Below are positions 47,886-59,894 of a DNA stretch of 64,000 nucleotides, piece by piece. A program made the translations under genes and the position numbers. Below the pieces are notes generated by a model. That model did not search any database, was not told where the DNA came from, and was given only the letters and a program-made list of their open reading frames with translations. This stretch comes from Vibrio sp. Y2-5 (GTDB lineage: Bacteria > Pseudomonadota > Gammaproteobacteria > Enterobacterales > Vibrionaceae): NCBI RefSeq assembly GCF_014596725.1, contig NZ_JACVEG010000001.1:186001-250000 (forward strand). Reading direction: 5' to 3'. Numbering within the stretch: the first letter of the stretch is position 1; the number at the start of each line of letters is the position of its first letter.

Positions 47886-48395
47886 TTGAAAAATATGATG
47901 AAAGCTGCTGGTGTTAGTCTTCTTGTTCTTAGCTCATCAATGTTCGCAAATGCAGCTGAAGCAGCGCAGAAAGTGGGTTATATCAATACTGCTCAAGTAT
48001 TCCAAGCACTACCACAACGTGAAGTTGTGCTGCAAAAAATGAAAGCTGAGTTTGAAGATAAAGCGGCGGAACTGCAGAGCATTCAAGCGCAAGCTAAAAC
48101 TAAAATTGAAAAACTTAAGCGTGACTCTTCTCTAATGAGCCAAGATGAAGTTGAAAAACTGCGTATTGAAATTGGTCAGTTAGACAGCACATATAAAATC
48201 AAGGCTCAAGCACTGGATAAAGCTTCTGCAAAACGCGAAGCGGAAGAAAAACAAAAGCTATTCCACGTGATTCAGGAAGCTGTGAAGAAAGTGGCAGAGA
48301 AAGAAGGTTACGATATGATCATTGATATCAGTGCTATGCAATACGGTAAGCCTGAGTTCAATATTTCAGATAAAGTAATTAAAACAATCAAATAA
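47886..48395 (+). CDS. skp: Skp (OmpH), periplasmic outer-membrane-protein chaperone
   Basis: 169 residues (E. coli 161). Trimeric holdase that carries unfolded outer-membrane proteins to BAM. Signal peptide MMKAAGVSLLVLSSSMFANA (cleavage near 24), then a long helical tentacle region rich in K, E, A and Q (about 45-125). The start is TTG at 47886 behind GAGGA with good spacing; the first ATG, three codons later, would lie too far from it. It is 14 bp after bamA. Confidence 0.94.
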   Translation: MKNMMKAAGVSLLVLSSSMFANAAEAAQKVGYINTAQVFQALPQREVVLQKMKAEFEDKAAELQSIQAQAKTKIEKLKRDSSLMSQDEVEKLRIEIGQLDSTYKIKAQALDKASAKREAEEKQKLFHVIQEAVKKVAEKEGYDMIIDISAMQYGKPEFNISDKVIKTIK

Positions 48396-48427
48396 CTAGC
48401 TCTTATAGACAAAAATAGCAATTAGAC

Positions 48428-49462
48428 ATGAAAACACTGACTTTAGCTGAATTAGCAGCAATTACTGGCGGTGAGTTATACGGTGATAGCAACGCTGTTG
48501 TTCATCGTGTCGCTCCAATGGACAGCGCACAAGAAGGCGATGTGACCTTCTTGTCGAATCCTAAATACAGCAAGCACTTAGCCCAATCAAAAGCGACAGT
48601 GTTAATGGTGAAAGAGTCAGAGCGATCGCTGTGTCCGTCGAATGTTTTGGTGGTTGCTGACCCTTACGTTGCCTTCGCTAAAGTAGCGCAAGCGTTAGAT
48701 TTGACGCCTGCACCGGCTGAAAATGGTGTGGCTGCAAGTGCCGTTGTCGCTGAAGACGTCGTCATGGGAACCAACGTTTCTATTGGTGCTAATGCCGTTG
48801 TCGAGTCAGGTGTTGAGCTGGGTAACAATGTTGTTATCGGTGCTGGCTGCTTTATTGGTAAAAATAGCAAACTGGGCAACAACACCAAACTTTGGGCGAA
48901 TGTCAGTGTTTACCACGATGTTGAAATCGGTTCTGACTGCTTGATTCAATCAAGCACAGTCATTGGCTCTGACGGTTTTGGTTACGCGAATGAACGTGGT
49001 GAATGGGTCAAAATTCCTCAAATCGGTTCTGTTAAAATTGGCAACCGTGTAGAAATTGGTGCATGTACCACCATCGACCGTGGCGCTCTAGACGATACCG
49101 TGATTGAAGATAATGTAATCTTAGATAACCAACTTCAAATCGCCCATAACGTGCACATCGGATATGGTACAGCCATGGCTGGTGGTACAGTTGTCGCCGG
49201 AAGCACTCACATTGGTAAGTACTGCATCATAGGCGGTGCAAGTGTTATCAATGGCCACATTACCATTGCTGATGGTGTCACTATCACAGGTATGGGCATG
49301 GTAATGCGCAGCATCGAAGAAAAAGGTATGTACTCGTCAGGTATTCCTTTACAGCCAAACAAAGAGTGGCGTAAGACAGCAACTCGTGTTCATCGTATTG
49401 ATGAGATGAACAAGCGTCTTAAAGAAGTTGAAAAGCAATTAGCGCAAAAAAACGACGCTTAA
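48428..49462 (+). CDS. lpxD: LpxD, UDP-3-O-acyl-glucosamine N-acyltransferase
   Basis: 344 residues (E. coli 341). Third step of lipid A synthesis: N-acylation with a hydroxyacyl-ACP. The N-terminal uridine-binding domain (about 1-100; [17 protein letters not shown]) is followed by left-handed beta-helix hexapeptide repeats (about 100-300) with the catalytic His region [12 protein letters not shown], and a C-terminal helix. A terminator and a repeat element separate it from fabZ, breaking the usual tight lpxD-fabZ spacing. Confidence 0.96.
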   Translation: MKTLTLAELAAITGGELYGDSNAVVHRVAPMDSAQEGDVTFLSNPKYSKHLAQSKATVLMVKESERSLCPSNVLVVADPYVAFAKVAQALDLTPAPAENGVAASAVVAEDVVMGTNVSIGANAVVESGVELGNNVVIGAGCFIGKNSKLGNNTKLWANVSVYHDVEIGSDCLIQSSTVIGSDGFGYANERGEWVKIPQIGSVKIGNRVEIGACTTIDRGALDDTVIEDNVILDNQLQIAHNVHIGYGTAMAGGTVVAGSTHIGKYCIIGGASVINGHITIADGVTITGMGMVMRSIEEKGMYSSGIPLQPNKEWRKTATRVHRIDEMNKRLKEVEKQLAQKNDA

Positions 49463-49486
49463 AGGCATATTTTACAGACCTTTGTC

Positions 49487-49515
49487 GATAAGGCTCGCAA
49501 AGTGCGAGTCTTTTT
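49487..49515 (+). terminator. Terminator-like hairpin after lpxD
   Basis: Stem GGCTCGCA/TGCGAGTC (one mismatch, 3-nt loop) with a T5 tail, 25 bp beyond the lpxD stop. Confidence 0.7.
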
Positions 49516-49520
49516 CTTCT

Positions 49521-49783
49521 ATACTCAAATGACCTCAAGATACAGGTTTCAGAGCTTCACCAACGAGTTCAGTTCAAGATAAATAACGGTAGGAATGGCG
49601 TTCCCTTTCAACGTTATTTAGCGCAGTAATGGGCTCGTTGATGAGCTCCCGAAGGGCGAGTTTTATTCGCTCTTATGCTGCGTTACCGCTTTTCTACGTA
49701 GAATGGCTATGTATTCGAATCAGTGCCTTGTCTAAGAGCGAATAAATTCTCGTTGAACAAGCATCTTGAAGTCACTTGAGTAT
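49521..49783. repeat. 263-bp MITE-like intergenic repeat between lpxD and fabZ
   Basis: The ends are 21-bp inverted repeats (49521-49541 and 49763-49783) that match at 19 positions, reading ATACTCAA-TGAC-TCAAGAT. Inside is a second perfect inverted repeat, TTATTCGCTCTTA (49663-49675) and its complement (49733-49745), plus AAATAACG/CGTTATTT around 49580-49620. There is no reading frame of note. I recall similar elements scattered through Vibrio intergenic regions, but could not search. It occupies almost the whole 300-bp lpxD-fabZ gap and ends about 40 bp before the likely fabZ start. Confidence 0.7.
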
Positions 49784-49825
49784 ATAATGCCGAAAAGATT
49801 TTTTGAAAATTTAATGAATAGGAAT

Positions 49826-50284
49826 ATGACTTTGACTACTGAAAAGAAAACGATGAATATCACCGAAATTCAGGAGCTACTTCCTCATCGCTATCCGTTT
49901 TTGTTGATTGATCGCGTAACAGATTACGAAGAAGGCAAATATCTGGTAGGCCTTAAAAACGTTTCAGTAAATGAACCTCAGTTTACTGGTCATTTTCCAC
50001 AGCTACCGATTTTCCCTGGAGTACTGATTCTTGAAGCTATGGCTCAAGCTACGGGTTTGCTAGCGTTTAAATCTTTTGGCGCATCGAAAGAAAATGAACT
50101 TTACTACTTCGCAAGTATCGATAATGCAAAATTCCGCAAGCCAGTTGTTCCGGGCGACCAACTGATTATCGAAGTAGAATTCTTGAAAGAACGTCGTGGT
50201 ATCGCTCTGTTTAATGGTGTTGCGAAAGTAGACGGTGAAGTTGTATGTTCTGCTGAACTAAAATGTGCACGTAGAGAGTTTTAA
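49826..50284 (+). CDS. fabZ: FabZ, 3-hydroxyacyl-ACP dehydratase
   Basis: 152 residues from this ATG (E. coli 151). Hot-dog-fold enzyme that dehydrates 3-hydroxyacyl-ACP in fatty-acid elongation. [15 protein letters not shown] (about 16-30), the catalytic His in [11 protein letters not shown] and the Glu in LEAMAQA are present. The start is uncertain: in-frame ATGs at 49787, 49814, 49826 and 49853 are possible and none has an ideal ribosome-binding site; the first lies just past the repeat element. It is 1 bp before lpxA. Confidence 0.94.
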   Translation: MTLTTEKKTMNITEIQELLPHRYPFLLIDRVTDYEEGKYLVGLKNVSVNEPQFTGHFPQLPIFPGVLILEAMAQATGLLAFKSFGASKENELYYFASIDNAKFRKPVVPGDQLIIEVEFLKERRGIALFNGVAKVDGEVVCSAELKCARREF

Positions 50285-50285
50285 G

Positions 50286-51074
50286 ATGATTCACGAATCA
50301 GCAAAAATTCATCCAAGCGCAGTAGTAGAAGAAGGTGCGGTGATTGGTGCAAACGTAACTGTTGGACCTTTTACTTACATAACTTCTGGCGTGAAAATTG
50401 GCGACAACACAGAAGTGATGTCGCATGTTGTTATCAAAGGTAATACGGTTATCGGTAAAGAAAACCGTATTTTCCCTCACGCTGTTATTGGCGAAGAAAA
50501 CCAAGATAAGAAGTACGGCGGTGAAGATACAACAGTTGTTATCGGTGATCGCAACGTTATCCGCGAAGCGGTGCAAATTCATCGTGGCACGGTGCAAGAC
50601 AAAGCGACCACTATAGTGGGTAACGACAACCTACTTTGTGTTAACGCGCATATCGCTCATGACTGTGTTGTCGGCAATAACACTCACATTGGTAACAATG
50701 CGATTCTTGGTGGACACGTAACCGTTGGAGACAACGCAGGCGTAATGGCGCTATCTGCTATTCATCCATTCTGTAGTGTAGGTGCTTATGCTTATGTTGG
50801 TGGCTGTTCTGCGGTTGTTCAGGACGTACCTGCATACGTACTTGCACAAGGTAACCACGCAACGCCTTTCGGCTTGAACCTAGTGGGTTTGAAACGCAAT
50901 GGTTTTGAAAAAGCGGAGATTCGAGCAATTCAAAAAGCGTACAAAGAGATCTACCGTTCAGGTAAAACGCAAGCAGAAGTGTTACCAGTATTGAAAGAGA
51001 TGGCGCAAGAGTGGCCTGCTGTAGAACGTTTCATTTCCGTTTTGGAAACCACGGAACGTGGCATCATTCGTTAA
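50286..51074 (+). CDS. lpxA: LpxA, UDP-GlcNAc O-acyltransferase
   Basis: 262 residues, the same as E. coli LpxA. First step of lipid A synthesis, adding a hydroxyacyl chain to UDP-GlcNAc. Left-handed beta-helix built of hexapeptide repeats (about 1-185) with the catalytic His in [13 protein letters not shown] (about 118-130), then a helical C-terminal domain. The ATG at 50286 follows the fabZ stop directly and begins [13 protein letters not shown] terminator follows. Confidence 0.96.
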   Translation: MIHESAKIHPSAVVEEGAVIGANVTVGPFTYITSGVKIGDNTEVMSHVVIKGNTVIGKENRIFPHAVIGEENQDKKYGGEDTTVVIGDRNVIREAVQIHRGTVQDKATTIVGNDNLLCVNAHIAHDCVVGNNTHIGNNAILGGHVTVGDNAGVMALSAIHPFCSVGAYAYVGGCSAVVQDVPAYVLAQGNHATPFGLNLVGLKRNGFEKAEIRAIQKAYKEIYRSGKTQAEVLPVLKEMAQEWPAVERFISVLETTERGIIR

Positions 51075-51097
51075 TTTTCGATTGAAATGACGATTGG

Positions 51098-51131
51098 AAA
51101 AGATCGCAGCTTAATTGCTGCGGTCTTTTTG
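51098..51131 (+). terminator. Terminator-like hairpin after lpxA
   Basis: A stem of about 12 bp (AAAGATCGCAGC against GCTGCGGTCTTT, one wobble), 6-nt loop, T5. It ends 65 bp before the lpxB ATG, so lpxB may rely partly on read-through or its own promoter. Confidence 0.78.
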
Positions 51132-51195
51132 TGTTTTAAGGCTAGCGATATTCAATTGCTATGCTCACTTTCTTCCACAATTTAAGGCGAAAAGT

Positions 51196-52347
51196 ATGTC
51201 TGAAGCGAGAAAGCCGCTGCGCGTAGGTATTGTTGCTGGAGAGATGTCCGGTGATACGTTAGGTGAAGGCTTTATCAAAGCAGTTAAGCAGCAGTACCCT
51301 GACGCAGAGTTTGTCGGTATTGGTGGTCCGAAAATGATAGCTCAAGGGTGCGAGTCACTCTTTGATATGGAAGAGTTGTCTGTAATGGGCTTGGTAGAGG
51401 TGCTTGGTCGTTTATCTCGTCTACTGAAAGTCAAAGCTGAATTGGTTAAGTATTTTACCGCTAACCCGCCAGATGTGTTTGTGGGCATCGATGCACCAGA
51501 CTTTAACTTACGCCTTGAGTTGGATCTGAAAAATTCGGGTATCAAAACAGTACATTATGTCAGCCCGTCAGTATGGGCTTGGCGCCAAAAGCGCATTTTT
51601 AAAATTGAAGCGGCGACCAACCTTGTTTTAGCATTTTTACCGTTTGAAAAAGCCTTTTACGATAAGTTTAATGTTCCTTGTGAATTTATCGGCCATACCC
51701 TAGCGGACTCGATTCCGCTGCAAAATGATAAATTGCCAGCACAAGAACAGCTTGGCCTTGACCCTACACGCCGTTGGTTAGCTGTATTGCCGGGGAGTCG
51801 TGGTGGTGAGATGAAAATGCTCGCACAACCATTTATCGAAACCTGTCAAAAATTGCGTCAGAAATACCCTGATCTTGGCTTCGTTGTTGCCTTAGTCAAT
51901 CAGAAGCGTCGAGAGCAGTTTGAAGCCGCTTGGAAAGAGGTTGCTCCAGAACTGGATTTTGTATTAGTGGACGATACCGCGCGTAATGTAATTACCGCTT
52001 CAGATGCGGTGCTATTGGCTTCAGGTACGGTGGCGCTGGAATGTATGCTGTTAAAACGCCCTATGGTTGTTGGTTATCGCGTCAATGCATTAACGTATTT
52101 CTTGGCGAAACGATTAGTAAAAACACCTTATGTGTCGTTACCTAACATATTGGCAGAGCAAGAGCTGGTGAAAGAGTTGCTGCAAGATGATTGTACCGTT
52201 GAAAACTTGGTGCATCATGTCAGCCAGCTCTTGGATGGCGATAATCAAGCGATGCTGGAAAAATTTGCAGAAATGCATCAATGGATTCGAAAAGGTGCAG
52301 ATGAACAAGCCGCTCACGCTGTGCTGAAATTAATAGAGAAAGCGTAA
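51196..52347 (+). CDS. lpxB: LpxB, lipid A disaccharide synthase
   Basis: 383 residues (E. coli 382). Glycosyltransferase (GT19) joining lipid X and UDP-diacylglucosamine. [14 protein letters not shown] (about 11-24), [12 protein letters not shown] (about 97-108), [12 protein letters not shown] and LPGSRGGEM are the recognised blocks. The ATG at 51196 has AAGGCG upstream; the frame upstream runs through the lpxA terminator and is not coding. It is 2 bp before rnhB. Confidence 0.96.
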   Translation: MSEARKPLRVGIVAGEMSGDTLGEGFIKAVKQQYPDAEFVGIGGPKMIAQGCESLFDMEELSVMGLVEVLGRLSRLLKVKAELVKYFTANPPDVFVGIDAPDFNLRLELDLKNSGIKTVHYVSPSVWAWRQKRIFKIEAATNLVLAFLPFEKAFYDKFNVPCEFIGHTLADSIPLQNDKLPAQEQLGLDPTRRWLAVLPGSRGGEMKMLAQPFIETCQKLRQKYPDLGFVVALVNQKRREQFEAAWKEVAPELDFVLVDDTARNVITASDAVLLASGTVALECMLLKRPMVVGYRVNALTYFLAKRLVKTPYVSLPNILAEQELVKELLQDDCTVENLVHHVSQLLDGDNQAMLEKFAEMHQWIRKGADEQAAHAVLKLIEKA

Positions 52348-52349
52348 TT

Positions 52350-52988
52350 ATGTCGACGAATAAGACTACCTCGAAGAAGCCTGCTCAAGAGTTACCTCCG
52401 TTTGAAATACCTCAAGGCTACCAGTTTATTGCTGGTGTTGATGAAGTAGGACGAGGTCCTCTCGTTGGAGATGTGGTGACCGCTGCTGTGATTTTAGATC
52501 CTAACAACCCAATTGAAGGTTTGAATGATTCTAAAAAACTGAGCGAAAAAAAACGTCTTGCGCTTTTACCGGAAATTAAAGAAAAAGCTCTCGCTTGGTC
52601 TGTTGGACGTTGTAGCCCAAAAGAAATAGACCAATTGAATATCTTCCAAGCCACTATGGTTGCGATGCAACGTGCGGTTGAAGGTTTAGGCATTAAGCCT
52701 GATTTAGTACTGATTGATGGGAATAAAGTGCCACAGTTACCGATGGACGCGATTGCCGTTGTCAAAGGTGACTTACGAGTGGCGCAGATCAGTGCCGCTT
52801 CAATCATTGCTAAAGTCGTGCGCGATCAGGAAATGGAACAGCTAGACAAAGAATTTCCGCAGTTCGGTTTTGCTAAACACAAAGGTTATCCAACCAAAGC
52901 ACATTTCGAGGCTATTGAACAACACGGTGTGATTGAGCAACACCGCAGAAGTTTTGGTCCCGTAAAACGCGTATTAGGCTTGGAATAA
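52350..52988 (+). CDS. rnhB: RnhB, ribonuclease HII
   Basis: 212 residues (E. coli 198; the extra length is a lysine/threonine-rich N-terminus). Cleaves RNA in RNA-DNA hybrids and removes single ribonucleotides. Active-site acids are in [15 protein letters not shown] (about 28-42), LIDGNK and KVVRDQEM. It follows lpxB by 2 bp and precedes dnaE, the standard order. Confidence 0.95.
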   Translation: MSTNKTTSKKPAQELPPFEIPQGYQFIAGVDEVGRGPLVGDVVTAAVILDPNNPIEGLNDSKKLSEKKRLALLPEIKEKALAWSVGRCSPKEIDQLNIFQATMVAMQRAVEGLGIKPDLVLIDGNKVPQLPMDAIAVVKGDLRVAQISAASIIAKVVRDQEMEQLDKEFPQFGFAKHKGYPTKAHFEAIEQHGVIEQHRRSFGPVKRVLGLE

Positions 52989-53064
52989 GCCCTGCAATAC
53001 GTTTGGTATTGACGTAGAATACCTTCCAATAAAAGCGAATATTGAGTATCTAGGACAGAATTGA

Positions 53065-56000
53065 ATGTCAGACCCTAAGTTTATCCACTTACGCATTCAC
53101 AGTGATTTCTCCATGGTTGACGGCCTATCAAAAGTGCCTCCTTTGGTTAAAAAAGTGGCTGAAATGGGCATGCCGGCTATGGCATTAACCGACTTTACCA
53201 ACTTGTGTGGCTTGGTTAAGTTCTACGGAACCGCCCATAACTGCGGTGTGAAACCCATTATTGGTGCTGATTTCACCATGCGCTCAGAAGAGTTTGGTGA
53301 TGAGCTGACCCGAATTACTGTCTTGGCGAAAAATAATGTTGGTTATAAAAACCTGACTCTCCTTATTTCAGAAGCTTATCTGCGTGGTCATGTTCAACAC
53401 CAACCTGTGATTGATAAAGAGTGGCTAATTAAATACGCGGAAGGTTTGATTATTCTATCCGGAGCCAAACAGGGTGAGATTGGTAAAGCTCTGCTTAAAG
53501 GCAACCAGCCACTGGTGGATAAATGCGTCGAGTTCTATCAAACCTACTTCGCTGACCATTTCTATATTGAGTTGGTAAGAACAGGTCGTGCGGATGAAGA
53601 AAGCTATCTTCACTTTGCATTGGAAGTGGCGGAAAAAGAAGGTTTACCGGTTGTTGCCACAAACGAAGTGGTGTTCCTGACAGAAGAGTTCTTTGATGCA
53701 CACGAGATTCGCGTGGCTATCCACGATGGCTACACATTAGAAGACCCGCGCAGACCCAAACTTTACAGCCCACAGCAATATTTACGCTCTGAAGAAGAAA
53801 TGTGTGAGCTATTTGCTGATATCCCAGAAGCACTGCAAAACACGGTCGAGATAGCTAAGCGTTGTAACGTGACTGTTCGATTGGGTGAATACTTTCTTCC
53901 AGCGTTCCCGACGGAAGGGATGCTGGAAACGGAATATCTGGTTAAGAAGTCAGAAGAAGGTTTGGAAGATCGTCTGGAGTTCTTATTCCCTGACCCAGAA
54001 GTGCGTGCTCAGCGTCGTCCTGAATACGATGAACGTCTGCAAGTTGAACTTGAAGTAATCAACAACATGGGTTTTCCAGGTTACTTCCTGATCGTAATGG
54101 AGTTCATTCAGTGGTCCAAAGACAATGATATTCCGGTAGGACCGGGGCGTGGTTCTGGTGCCGGTTCCTTGGTGGCATACGCACTGAAAATTACCGACTT
54201 GGATCCACTTGAATACGATTTGCTGTTCGAACGTTTCTTGAACCCAGAACGTGTATCCATGCCCGATTTCGATGTCGACTTCTGTATGGATAAGCGTGAC
54301 CAAGTTATTGATCACGTTGCTGAAATGTATGGTCGTGATGCGGTATCGCAGATCATCACTTTCGGTACTATGGCGGCAAAAGCGGTTATCCGCGATGTAG
54401 GGCGTGTGCTTGGTCACCCGTTTGGCTTTGTCGATCGTATATCAAAACTCATTCCGCCAGATCCCGGTATGACGCTGGAAAAAGCCTTCAAGGCAGAACC
54501 CGCATTACCTGAGTTATATAACTCCGATGAAGATGTCAAAGAGCTGATTGATAAATGCCGAATCTTAGAAGGTTGTACGCGAAATGCAGGTAAACACGCT
54601 GGTGGTGTAGTAATTTCGCCAACCACAATTACTGATTTTGCGCCTATCTATGCAGATTCAGAGGGGCATTTCCCTGTTACTCAATTTGATAAGAATGACG
54701 TTGAAACTGCGGGTCTGGTTAAGTTCGACTTCTTGGGACTACGAACCTTAACCATTATCGACTGGGCGTTGGGCTTGATTAACCCTCGAATGGCGAGAGA
54801 AGGTAAAGAGCCTGTACGCATTGAGTCTATTCCATTAGATGATCCTGCGTCCTTCCGAGTGCTGCAGAATTCAGAAACCACGGCGGTATTCCAGCTTGAA
54901 TCTCGCGGTATGAAAGATTTGATCAAGCGTCTTCAGCCCGACTGTTTCGAAGATATCATCGCATTGGTGGCACTGTTCCGTCCGGGACCTCTGCAATCAG
55001 GCATGGTAGATAACTTTATCGACCGTAAACACGGCCGAGAAGCTATCTCTTATCCGGATGAAACCTGGCAGCATGAATCTCTCAAAGAGACGCTTGAACC
55101 AACCTACGGCATTATCTTGTATCAAGAACAGGTAATGCAGATTGCTCAGATCCTTGCGGGTTATACGCTTGGTGGCGCGGACATGTTGCGCCGTGCAATG
55201 GGTAAGAAAAAGCCTGAAGAGATGGCAAAGCAGCGTGCAGTGTTTGAAGAAGGCGCGATAAAAAACGGCGTTGATGGCGAATTGTCGATGAAGATCTTCG
55301 ATCTTGTAGAGAAATTCGCTGGTTATGGCTTTAACAAATCGCACTCGGCAGCCTATGCTTTAGTATCGTATCAAACACTGTGGTTGAAAACGCACTTTCC
55401 TGCGGAGTTCATGGCAGCGGTAATGACCGCTGATATGGATAACACCGAAAAAGTCGTTGGCTTGGTGGATGAATGTATCAGGATGGGGTTGAAAGTCCTG
55501 CCGCCAGATATTAACTCTGGCTTATACCGCTTTAATGTCGATGAAACAGGTGCCATCGTTTATGGTATCGGCGCGATCAAAGGGGTAGGTGAAGGCCCAA
55601 TTGAAGCAATACAAGAAGCGCGAGAAAAAGGTGGTTACTTCAAAGACCTATTTGATTTCTGTGCTCGTATTGATTTGAAAAAGGTCAACAAGCGCGTAAT
55701 TGAAAAACTGATTCTAGCGGGAGCATTGGATCGTTTAGGTCCACACCGTGCGGCTATGATGGCCTCACTGAACGATGCGGTGAAATCGGCAAGCCAACAT
55801 CATCAGGCAGAGGCCTTTGGTCAGGCAGATATGTTTGGTGTATTGACGGACGCGCCGGAAGAAGTCGAACAAAAATATACCCAAGTTCCTGAGTGGCCAG
55901 AAAAAGTTTGGTTAGAAGGTGAGCGTGAAACATTGGGGCTTTATTTGACAGGGCACCCAATTAACGCATACCTGAAGGAACTTAATCGATATACTAGTTG

Positions 56001-56544
56001 TCGTTTAAATGAAGCGACGCCAACGCGTCGTGATCAATCGATTACAGTGGCTGGTTTAGTCATTGCAGCGCGTGTGATGACGACTAAGCGCGGGACCCGA
56101 ATTGGTCTGATGACTTTGGATGACCGTTCCGGTCGCATGGAGGTGATGTTATTCTCCGATGCGCTTGAACGGTATGCAGAATTGTTAGAAAAAGATAAAA
56201 TTTTGGTGATTTCCGGACAGGTCAGCTTTGATGACTTCAACGGTGGCCTTAAAATGTCGGCGCGCGAAGTCATGGACATGGGCAGCGCACGTGAAAAATA
56301 TGCCCGTGGCTTATCAATCTCGATAGAGCAATCTCAAATTGATGAGCAGTTTTTTGAGCGTTTTAGTGAAATACTTACGCCTCACCGAGCAGGAACGGTT
56401 CCTGTCAATGTATACTACCAGCGCCCTGATGCGCGAGCACGTCTAGTACTTGGTACAGAATGGCGTGTCACACCTAGCGATACATTGTTAGACGAATTGC
56501 AACAGCTACTTGGCAATGATCAGGTAGAACTTGAATTTAACTAA
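53065..56544 (+). CDS. dnaE: DnaE, DNA polymerase III alpha subunit
   Basis: 1159 residues (E. coli 1160), the replicative polymerase catalytic subunit. N-terminal PHP domain ([16 protein letters not shown], about 5-20), polymerase palm with catalytic Asp401 and Asp403 in MPDFDVDFC, then the [11 protein letters not shown] region. Beta-clamp binding is expected around QADMFGVL (about 923-930), then an OB fold (about 985-1075) and the C-terminal tau-binding part. No intein or frameshift. It is 76 bp after rnhB and 45 bp before accA. Confidence 0.98.
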   Translation: MSDPKFIHLRIHSDFSMVDGLSKVPPLVKKVAEMGMPAMALTDFTNLCGLVKFYGTAHNCGVKPIIGADFTMRSEEFGDELTRITVLAKNNVGYKNLTLLISEAYLRGHVQHQPVIDKEWLIKYAEGLIILSGAKQGEIGKALLKGNQPLVDKCVEFYQTYFADHFYIELVRTGRADEESYLHFALEVAEKEGLPVVATNEVVFLTEEFFDAHEIRVAIHDGYTLEDPRRPKLYSPQQYLRSEEEMCELFADIPEALQNTVEIAKRCNVTVRLGEYFLPAFPTEGMLETEYLVKKSEEGLEDRLEFLFPDPEVRAQRRPEYDERLQVELEVINNMGFPGYFLIVMEFIQWSKDNDIPVGPGRGSGAGSLVAYALKITDLDPLEYDLLFERFLNPERVSMPDFDVDFCMDKRDQVIDHVAEMYGRDAVSQIITFGTMAAKAVIRDVGRVLGHPFGFVDRISKLIPPDPGMTLEKAFKAEPALPELYNSDEDVKELIDKCRILEGCTRNAGKHAGGVVISPTTITDFAPIYADSEGHFPVTQFDKNDVETAGLVKFDFLGLRTLTIIDWALGLINPRMAREGKEPVRIESIPLDDPASFRVLQNSETTAVFQLESRGMKDLIKRLQPDCFEDIIALVALFRPGPLQSGMVDNFIDRKHGREAISYPDETWQHESLKETLEPTYGIILYQEQVMQIAQILAGYTLGGADMLRRAMGKKKPEEMAKQRAVFEEGAIKNGVDGELSMKIFDLVEKFAGYGFNKSHSAAYALVSYQTLWLKTHFPAEFMAAVMTADMDNTEKVVGLVDECIRMGLKVLPPDINSGLYRFNVDETGAIVYGIGAIKGVGEGPIEAIQEAREKGGYFKDLFDFCARIDLKKVNKRVIEKLILAGALDRLGPHRAAMMASLNDAVKSASQHHQAEAFGQADMFGVLTDAPEEVEQKYTQVPEWPEKVWLEGERETLGLYLTGHPINAYLKELNRYTSCRLNEATPTRRDQSITVAGLVIAARVMTTKRGTRIGLMTLDDRSGRMEVMLFSDALERYAELLEKDKILVISGQVSFDDFNGGLKMSAREVMDMGSAREKYARGLSISIEQSQIDEQFFERFSEILTPHRAGTVPVNVYYQRPDARARLVLGTEWRVTPSDTLLDELQQLLGNDQVELEFN

Positions 56545-56589
56545 AATTCAGCAATGCCAAAGGCATGCTGAGTAAAAAAGGATAGGTAG

Positions 56590-57549
56590 ATGAGCCTAAA
56601 TTTTCTAGATTTTGAAAAACCAATTGCCGAACTTGAAGCTAAAATTCAGGCACTGCGTGACGTCTCTCGTCACGGTGGTAACGACTCAGTTGACCTCGAC
56701 AAAGAAATTGCACAACTAGAAAAGAAAAGCTTAGAGCTGAAAAAGAAAATTTTTGGTGACTTAGGTGCATGGCAAGTAGCGCAATTAGCGCGTCATCCAA
56801 AGCGTCCATACACGCTTGATTATATCGAGCATGTTTTTACTGAGTTTGATGAACTAGCTGGTGACCGCGCTTTTGCAGATGACAAAGCTATCGTGGGTGG
56901 TATCGCTCGTTTAGAAGGTCGTCCTGTGATGATTATCGGCCACCAAAAAGGTCGCGAAACTCGTGAGAAAGTAAAACGTAACTTCGGTATGCCAAAGCCT
57001 GAAGGTTACCGTAAGGCACTGCGTCTGATGGAAATGGCTGAGCGTTTTAACATGCCAATCATTACTTTCATTGACACTGCTGGTGCATACCCAGGTGTTG
57101 GTGCTGAAGAGCGTGGTCAGTCTGAAGCTATCGCAAGAAACCTCAAAGTGATGTCAGGTTTGAAAGTACCTGTTATCTGTAACGTTGTCGGTGAAGGCGG
57201 TTCAGGTGGCGCATTGGCTATTGGTGTGGGTGACTACGTAAACATGCTTCAATACTCTACGTATTCAGTAATCTCTCCAGAAGGTTGTGCATCAATCTTG
57301 TGGCGTGATTCAGATAAAGCGCCACAAGCAGCAGAAGCTATGGGTCTAGTTGCTCCTCGCTTGAAAGAGCTAGAACTGATCGACGAAATCATTGAAGAGC
57401 CTCTAGGTGGTGCGCATCGTAACCACGAAGAGACGGCTGCGAACATGAAAGCAACATTGCTACGTCAGTTAGCAGATCTAGAAAATCTGGATACAGATTC
57501 TCTACTTGATCGCCGTTACCAGCGTCTATTGAGCTATGGTTACTGCTAA
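56590..57549 (+). CDS. accA: AccA, acetyl-CoA carboxylase carboxyltransferase alpha subunit
   Basis: 319 residues, identical in length to E. coli AccA. With AccD it transfers the carboxyl group from biotin to acetyl-CoA, giving malonyl-CoA. It starts [36 protein letters not shown] sequence lies at about 155-180 and the oxyanion [10 protein letters not shown] block near 205-214. Downstream is a terminator. Confidence 0.97.
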   Translation: MSLNFLDFEKPIAELEAKIQALRDVSRHGGNDSVDLDKEIAQLEKKSLELKKKIFGDLGAWQVAQLARHPKRPYTLDYIEHVFTEFDELAGDRAFADDKAIVGGIARLEGRPVMIIGHQKGRETREKVKRNFGMPKPEGYRKALRLMEMAERFNMPIITFIDTAGAYPGVGAEERGQSEAIARNLKVMSGLKVPVICNVVGEGGSGGALAIGVGDYVNMLQYSTYSVISPEGCASILWRDSDKAPQAAEAMGLVAPRLKELELIDEIIEEPLGGAHRNHEETAANMKATLLRQLADLENLDTDSLLDRRYQRLLSYGYC

Positions 57550-57591
57550 TTGTTGATTGAACACTTAGTAAACTGAAGCTAATTTCGTTGC

Positions 57592-57623
57592 TAAAGGGTT
57601 GGATTGATTCCAACCCTTTTTGT
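57592..57623 (+). terminator. Terminator of accA
   Basis: Stem AAAGGGTTGGA/TCCAACCCTTT with a 4-nt loop and T5 tail. Confidence 0.9.
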
Positions 57624-57691
57624 TTATCTGGCTTAACGTTACACTTAACCTCAGTTTCTTATTGATAGCCTTACTGGTTGAATGACCGATT

Positions 57692-58993
57692 ATGCTCGAT
57701 TTGTACTCTCACTTTTGCCAACAGTTGAACGCATACTCTTCCCACCGTTTTGTACTCGCTTTGAGTGGTGGTGTAGATTCTCGTGTTCTGCTGTCATTGC
57801 TCGTACGTTTTCGTGAGGAATTCGGAGTATCGGTTGCTGCAGTGCATGTTCATCATGGATTGAGCAGCAATGCTGACCATTGGACCGAGTGTTGTCAGGC
57901 ATGGTGTGACAACTCCGATATCCCTCTGTTTGTTGAACGAGTAAATCTGGATACTCAATGCGGAGAGAGCATTGAAAAGCTTGCTCGTGATGCTCGCTAT
58001 TCGGCTTTATCTAAATATGTACAAGCGAATGATGTACTGCTTTTAGGTCAGCACGCCGATGATCAGATAGAAACTTTCCTACTCGCCCTTAAACGAGGAA
58101 GCGGACCAAAAGGTTTGGCTTCTATGGCTCATTCTGCGCCATTTTCAAACGGTTTGATGTTACGGCCGCTATTGAACGTTAAACGCGCAGATATAGAGGC
58201 TTTTGCGGCGGAAAATCATCTAACTTGGGTCACCGATGAAAGCAATGATGATGTTCGCTACGAGCGCAATTTTATTCGTCATCAAATCACACCTATTCTC
58301 AGTCAACGCTGGCCATCAATTCATCAAGCGATTCAACGCAGTGCGGAGTTGTGTGCTGAGCAACAAGCTTTGCTCGATGAACTATTACGAGATGAAGTCG
58401 GACAAGCATTTCATAGTGACGAAAGTTTGAAACTCGATGTGTTAAGTACGAAAAGCGATGGTGTACGTCGGCAAATCATTCGTCAATGGTTAGCCAATCA
58501 TCAAATGGTGATGCCAAGCCGCAAACACACAGAGATGATTTGGCAGGAGGTCGCTTTAGCCACTCCTGATGCCAATCCTAAGCTCAAACTTGGCGAGCGT
58601 GAGATCCGCCGTTTTGATCATCGTCTATATTGTGTTGAAGAGAACCGAGACATTTCAGACTGGAAAAGCCCAATTGTGCTTGAGCAAAACCTGCCATTGC
58701 CAGATGGGTTAGGTGCTTTGAATCTTACTTTGCAGAAGGGAGAGATTCGCCTCCCTGAAAGGGTGGAAGATCTGTGGGTGAGTTTTAATCCGGAAGGATT
58801 AAGTGCATGTCCAGTAGGAAGAAGCGGCTCAAGAAAGATGAAGAAGCTCTTTCAAGAATACGGTGTGCCGAGTTGGCTAAGACGCCGCACGCCGATACTC
58901 ATGTATCAAGATAAAGTGGTAGCGGTGGCAAATTTGTTTGTTGATCGTGATTTCAGTGGGCAAGATTGCACGCTGGTTTGGGACAAGCGTTAA
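57692..58993 (+). CDS. tilS: TilS, tRNA(Ile)-lysidine synthase
   Basis: 433 residues (E. coli 432). ATP-pyrophosphatase that converts C34 of the CAU-anticodon tRNA-Ile to lysidine so that it reads AUA. The P-loop [10 protein letters not shown] is at about 25-34, AVHVHHGLS near 50-58, and [20 protein letters not shown] near 116-135; substrate-binding and C-terminal domains follow. It follows accA as in E. coli, but mesJ-type neighbours such as rof/yaeP are not present downstream. Confidence 0.95.
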   Translation: MLDLYSHFCQQLNAYSSHRFVLALSGGVDSRVLLSLLVRFREEFGVSVAAVHVHHGLSSNADHWTECCQAWCDNSDIPLFVERVNLDTQCGESIEKLARDARYSALSKYVQANDVLLLGQHADDQIETFLLALKRGSGPKGLASMAHSAPFSNGLMLRPLLNVKRADIEAFAAENHLTWVTDESNDDVRYERNFIRHQITPILSQRWPSIHQAIQRSAELCAEQQALLDELLRDEVGQAFHSDESLKLDVLSTKSDGVRRQIIRQWLANHQMVMPSRKHTEMIWQEVALATPDANPKLKLGEREIRRFDHRLYCVEENRDISDWKSPIVLEQNLPLPDGLGALNLTLQKGEIRLPERVEDLWVSFNPEGLSACPVGRSGSRKMKKLFQEYGVPSWLRRRTPILMYQDKVVAVANLFVDRDFSGQDCTLVWDKR

Positions 58994-59064
58994 TTTTCGT
59001 GCCAGAATTAACCCTAGTAGTAGCAGTGATATAAAAAGAAAATTCAATAACATAAGGAAGAGCA

Positions 59065-59376
59065 ATGAATAAATTAGCATTGAGTGTTGTTTTAGGTCTT
59101 GGACTTCTAGCGGGTAATGCAGTCGCTGGAGACGTGGCCGCAGGGAAGGCAAAATCAGCGGTGTGCGCAGCGTGTCATGGTGCAGATGGTATTGCGGTTA
59201 TTCCGGGGTATCCAAACCTTAAAGGTCAAAGTGAACAATACATAGTGTCTTCTATTAAAGCTTATAAAGCAGGTCAGCGCACAGGTGGACTTGCTCCTGT
59301 CATGCAAGCGCAAGCTTCTATGTTGAATGATGCAGATATTGCTAACTTAGCCGCTTATTTTTCAAGTTTGAAATAA
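59065..59376 (+). CDS. Small periplasmic class I cytochrome c (c553-like)
   Basis: 103 residues with a signal peptide (cleavage after GNAVA, near residue 22) and one haem site, CAACH at about 34-38. The probable distal methionine is in [11 protein letters not shown] (about 78). Small soluble electron carriers of this kind pass electrons to terminal oxidases or peroxidases; the partner here is unknown. AAGGAAG precedes the ATG. It is separate from tilS (71 bp) and glnB. Confidence 0.9.
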   Translation: MNKLALSVVLGLGLLAGNAVAGDVAAGKAKSAVCAACHGADGIAVIPGYPNLKGQSEQYIVSSIKAYKAGQRTGGLAPVMQAQASMLNDADIANLAAYFSSLK

Positions 59377-59396
59377 GTTTTAAGCGACTTAATTAT

Positions 59397-59425
59397 TTGA
59401 TTGTTTTCAAGGGCTAGCGGATAAT
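59397..59425 (+). promoter_or_regulatory. Sigma-70 promoter of glnB
   Basis: TTGATT (59397-59402), 17-bp spacer, GATAAT (59420-59425), about 25 bp before the glnB ribosome-binding site. No sigma-54 element was seen here, which suggests constitutive expression as for E. coli glnB. Confidence 0.55.
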
Positions 59426-59448
59426 GCCGAGCATTGATACAAGTTTAA

Positions 59449-59796
<348 letters not shown>

Positions 59797-59823
59797 AAAA
59801 AAGGAGCAAATGCTCCTTTTTTT
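59797..59823 (+). terminator. Terminator of glnB
   Basis: Stem AAAAGGAGCA/TGCTCCTTTT with a 2-nt apparent loop and T7. Confidence 0.9.
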
Positions 59824-59894
59824 ACATCTCATTGCAGATGAAATTCAGATATCTTGTTTCCCCAACCATAATTTACCTCTGACCTGAACTCGTT

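Noticed and set aside
53983..54417. 144-codon open frame on the reverse strand inside dnaE
   Set aside because: It is fully within the conserved dnaE polymerase region and has no recognisable product.
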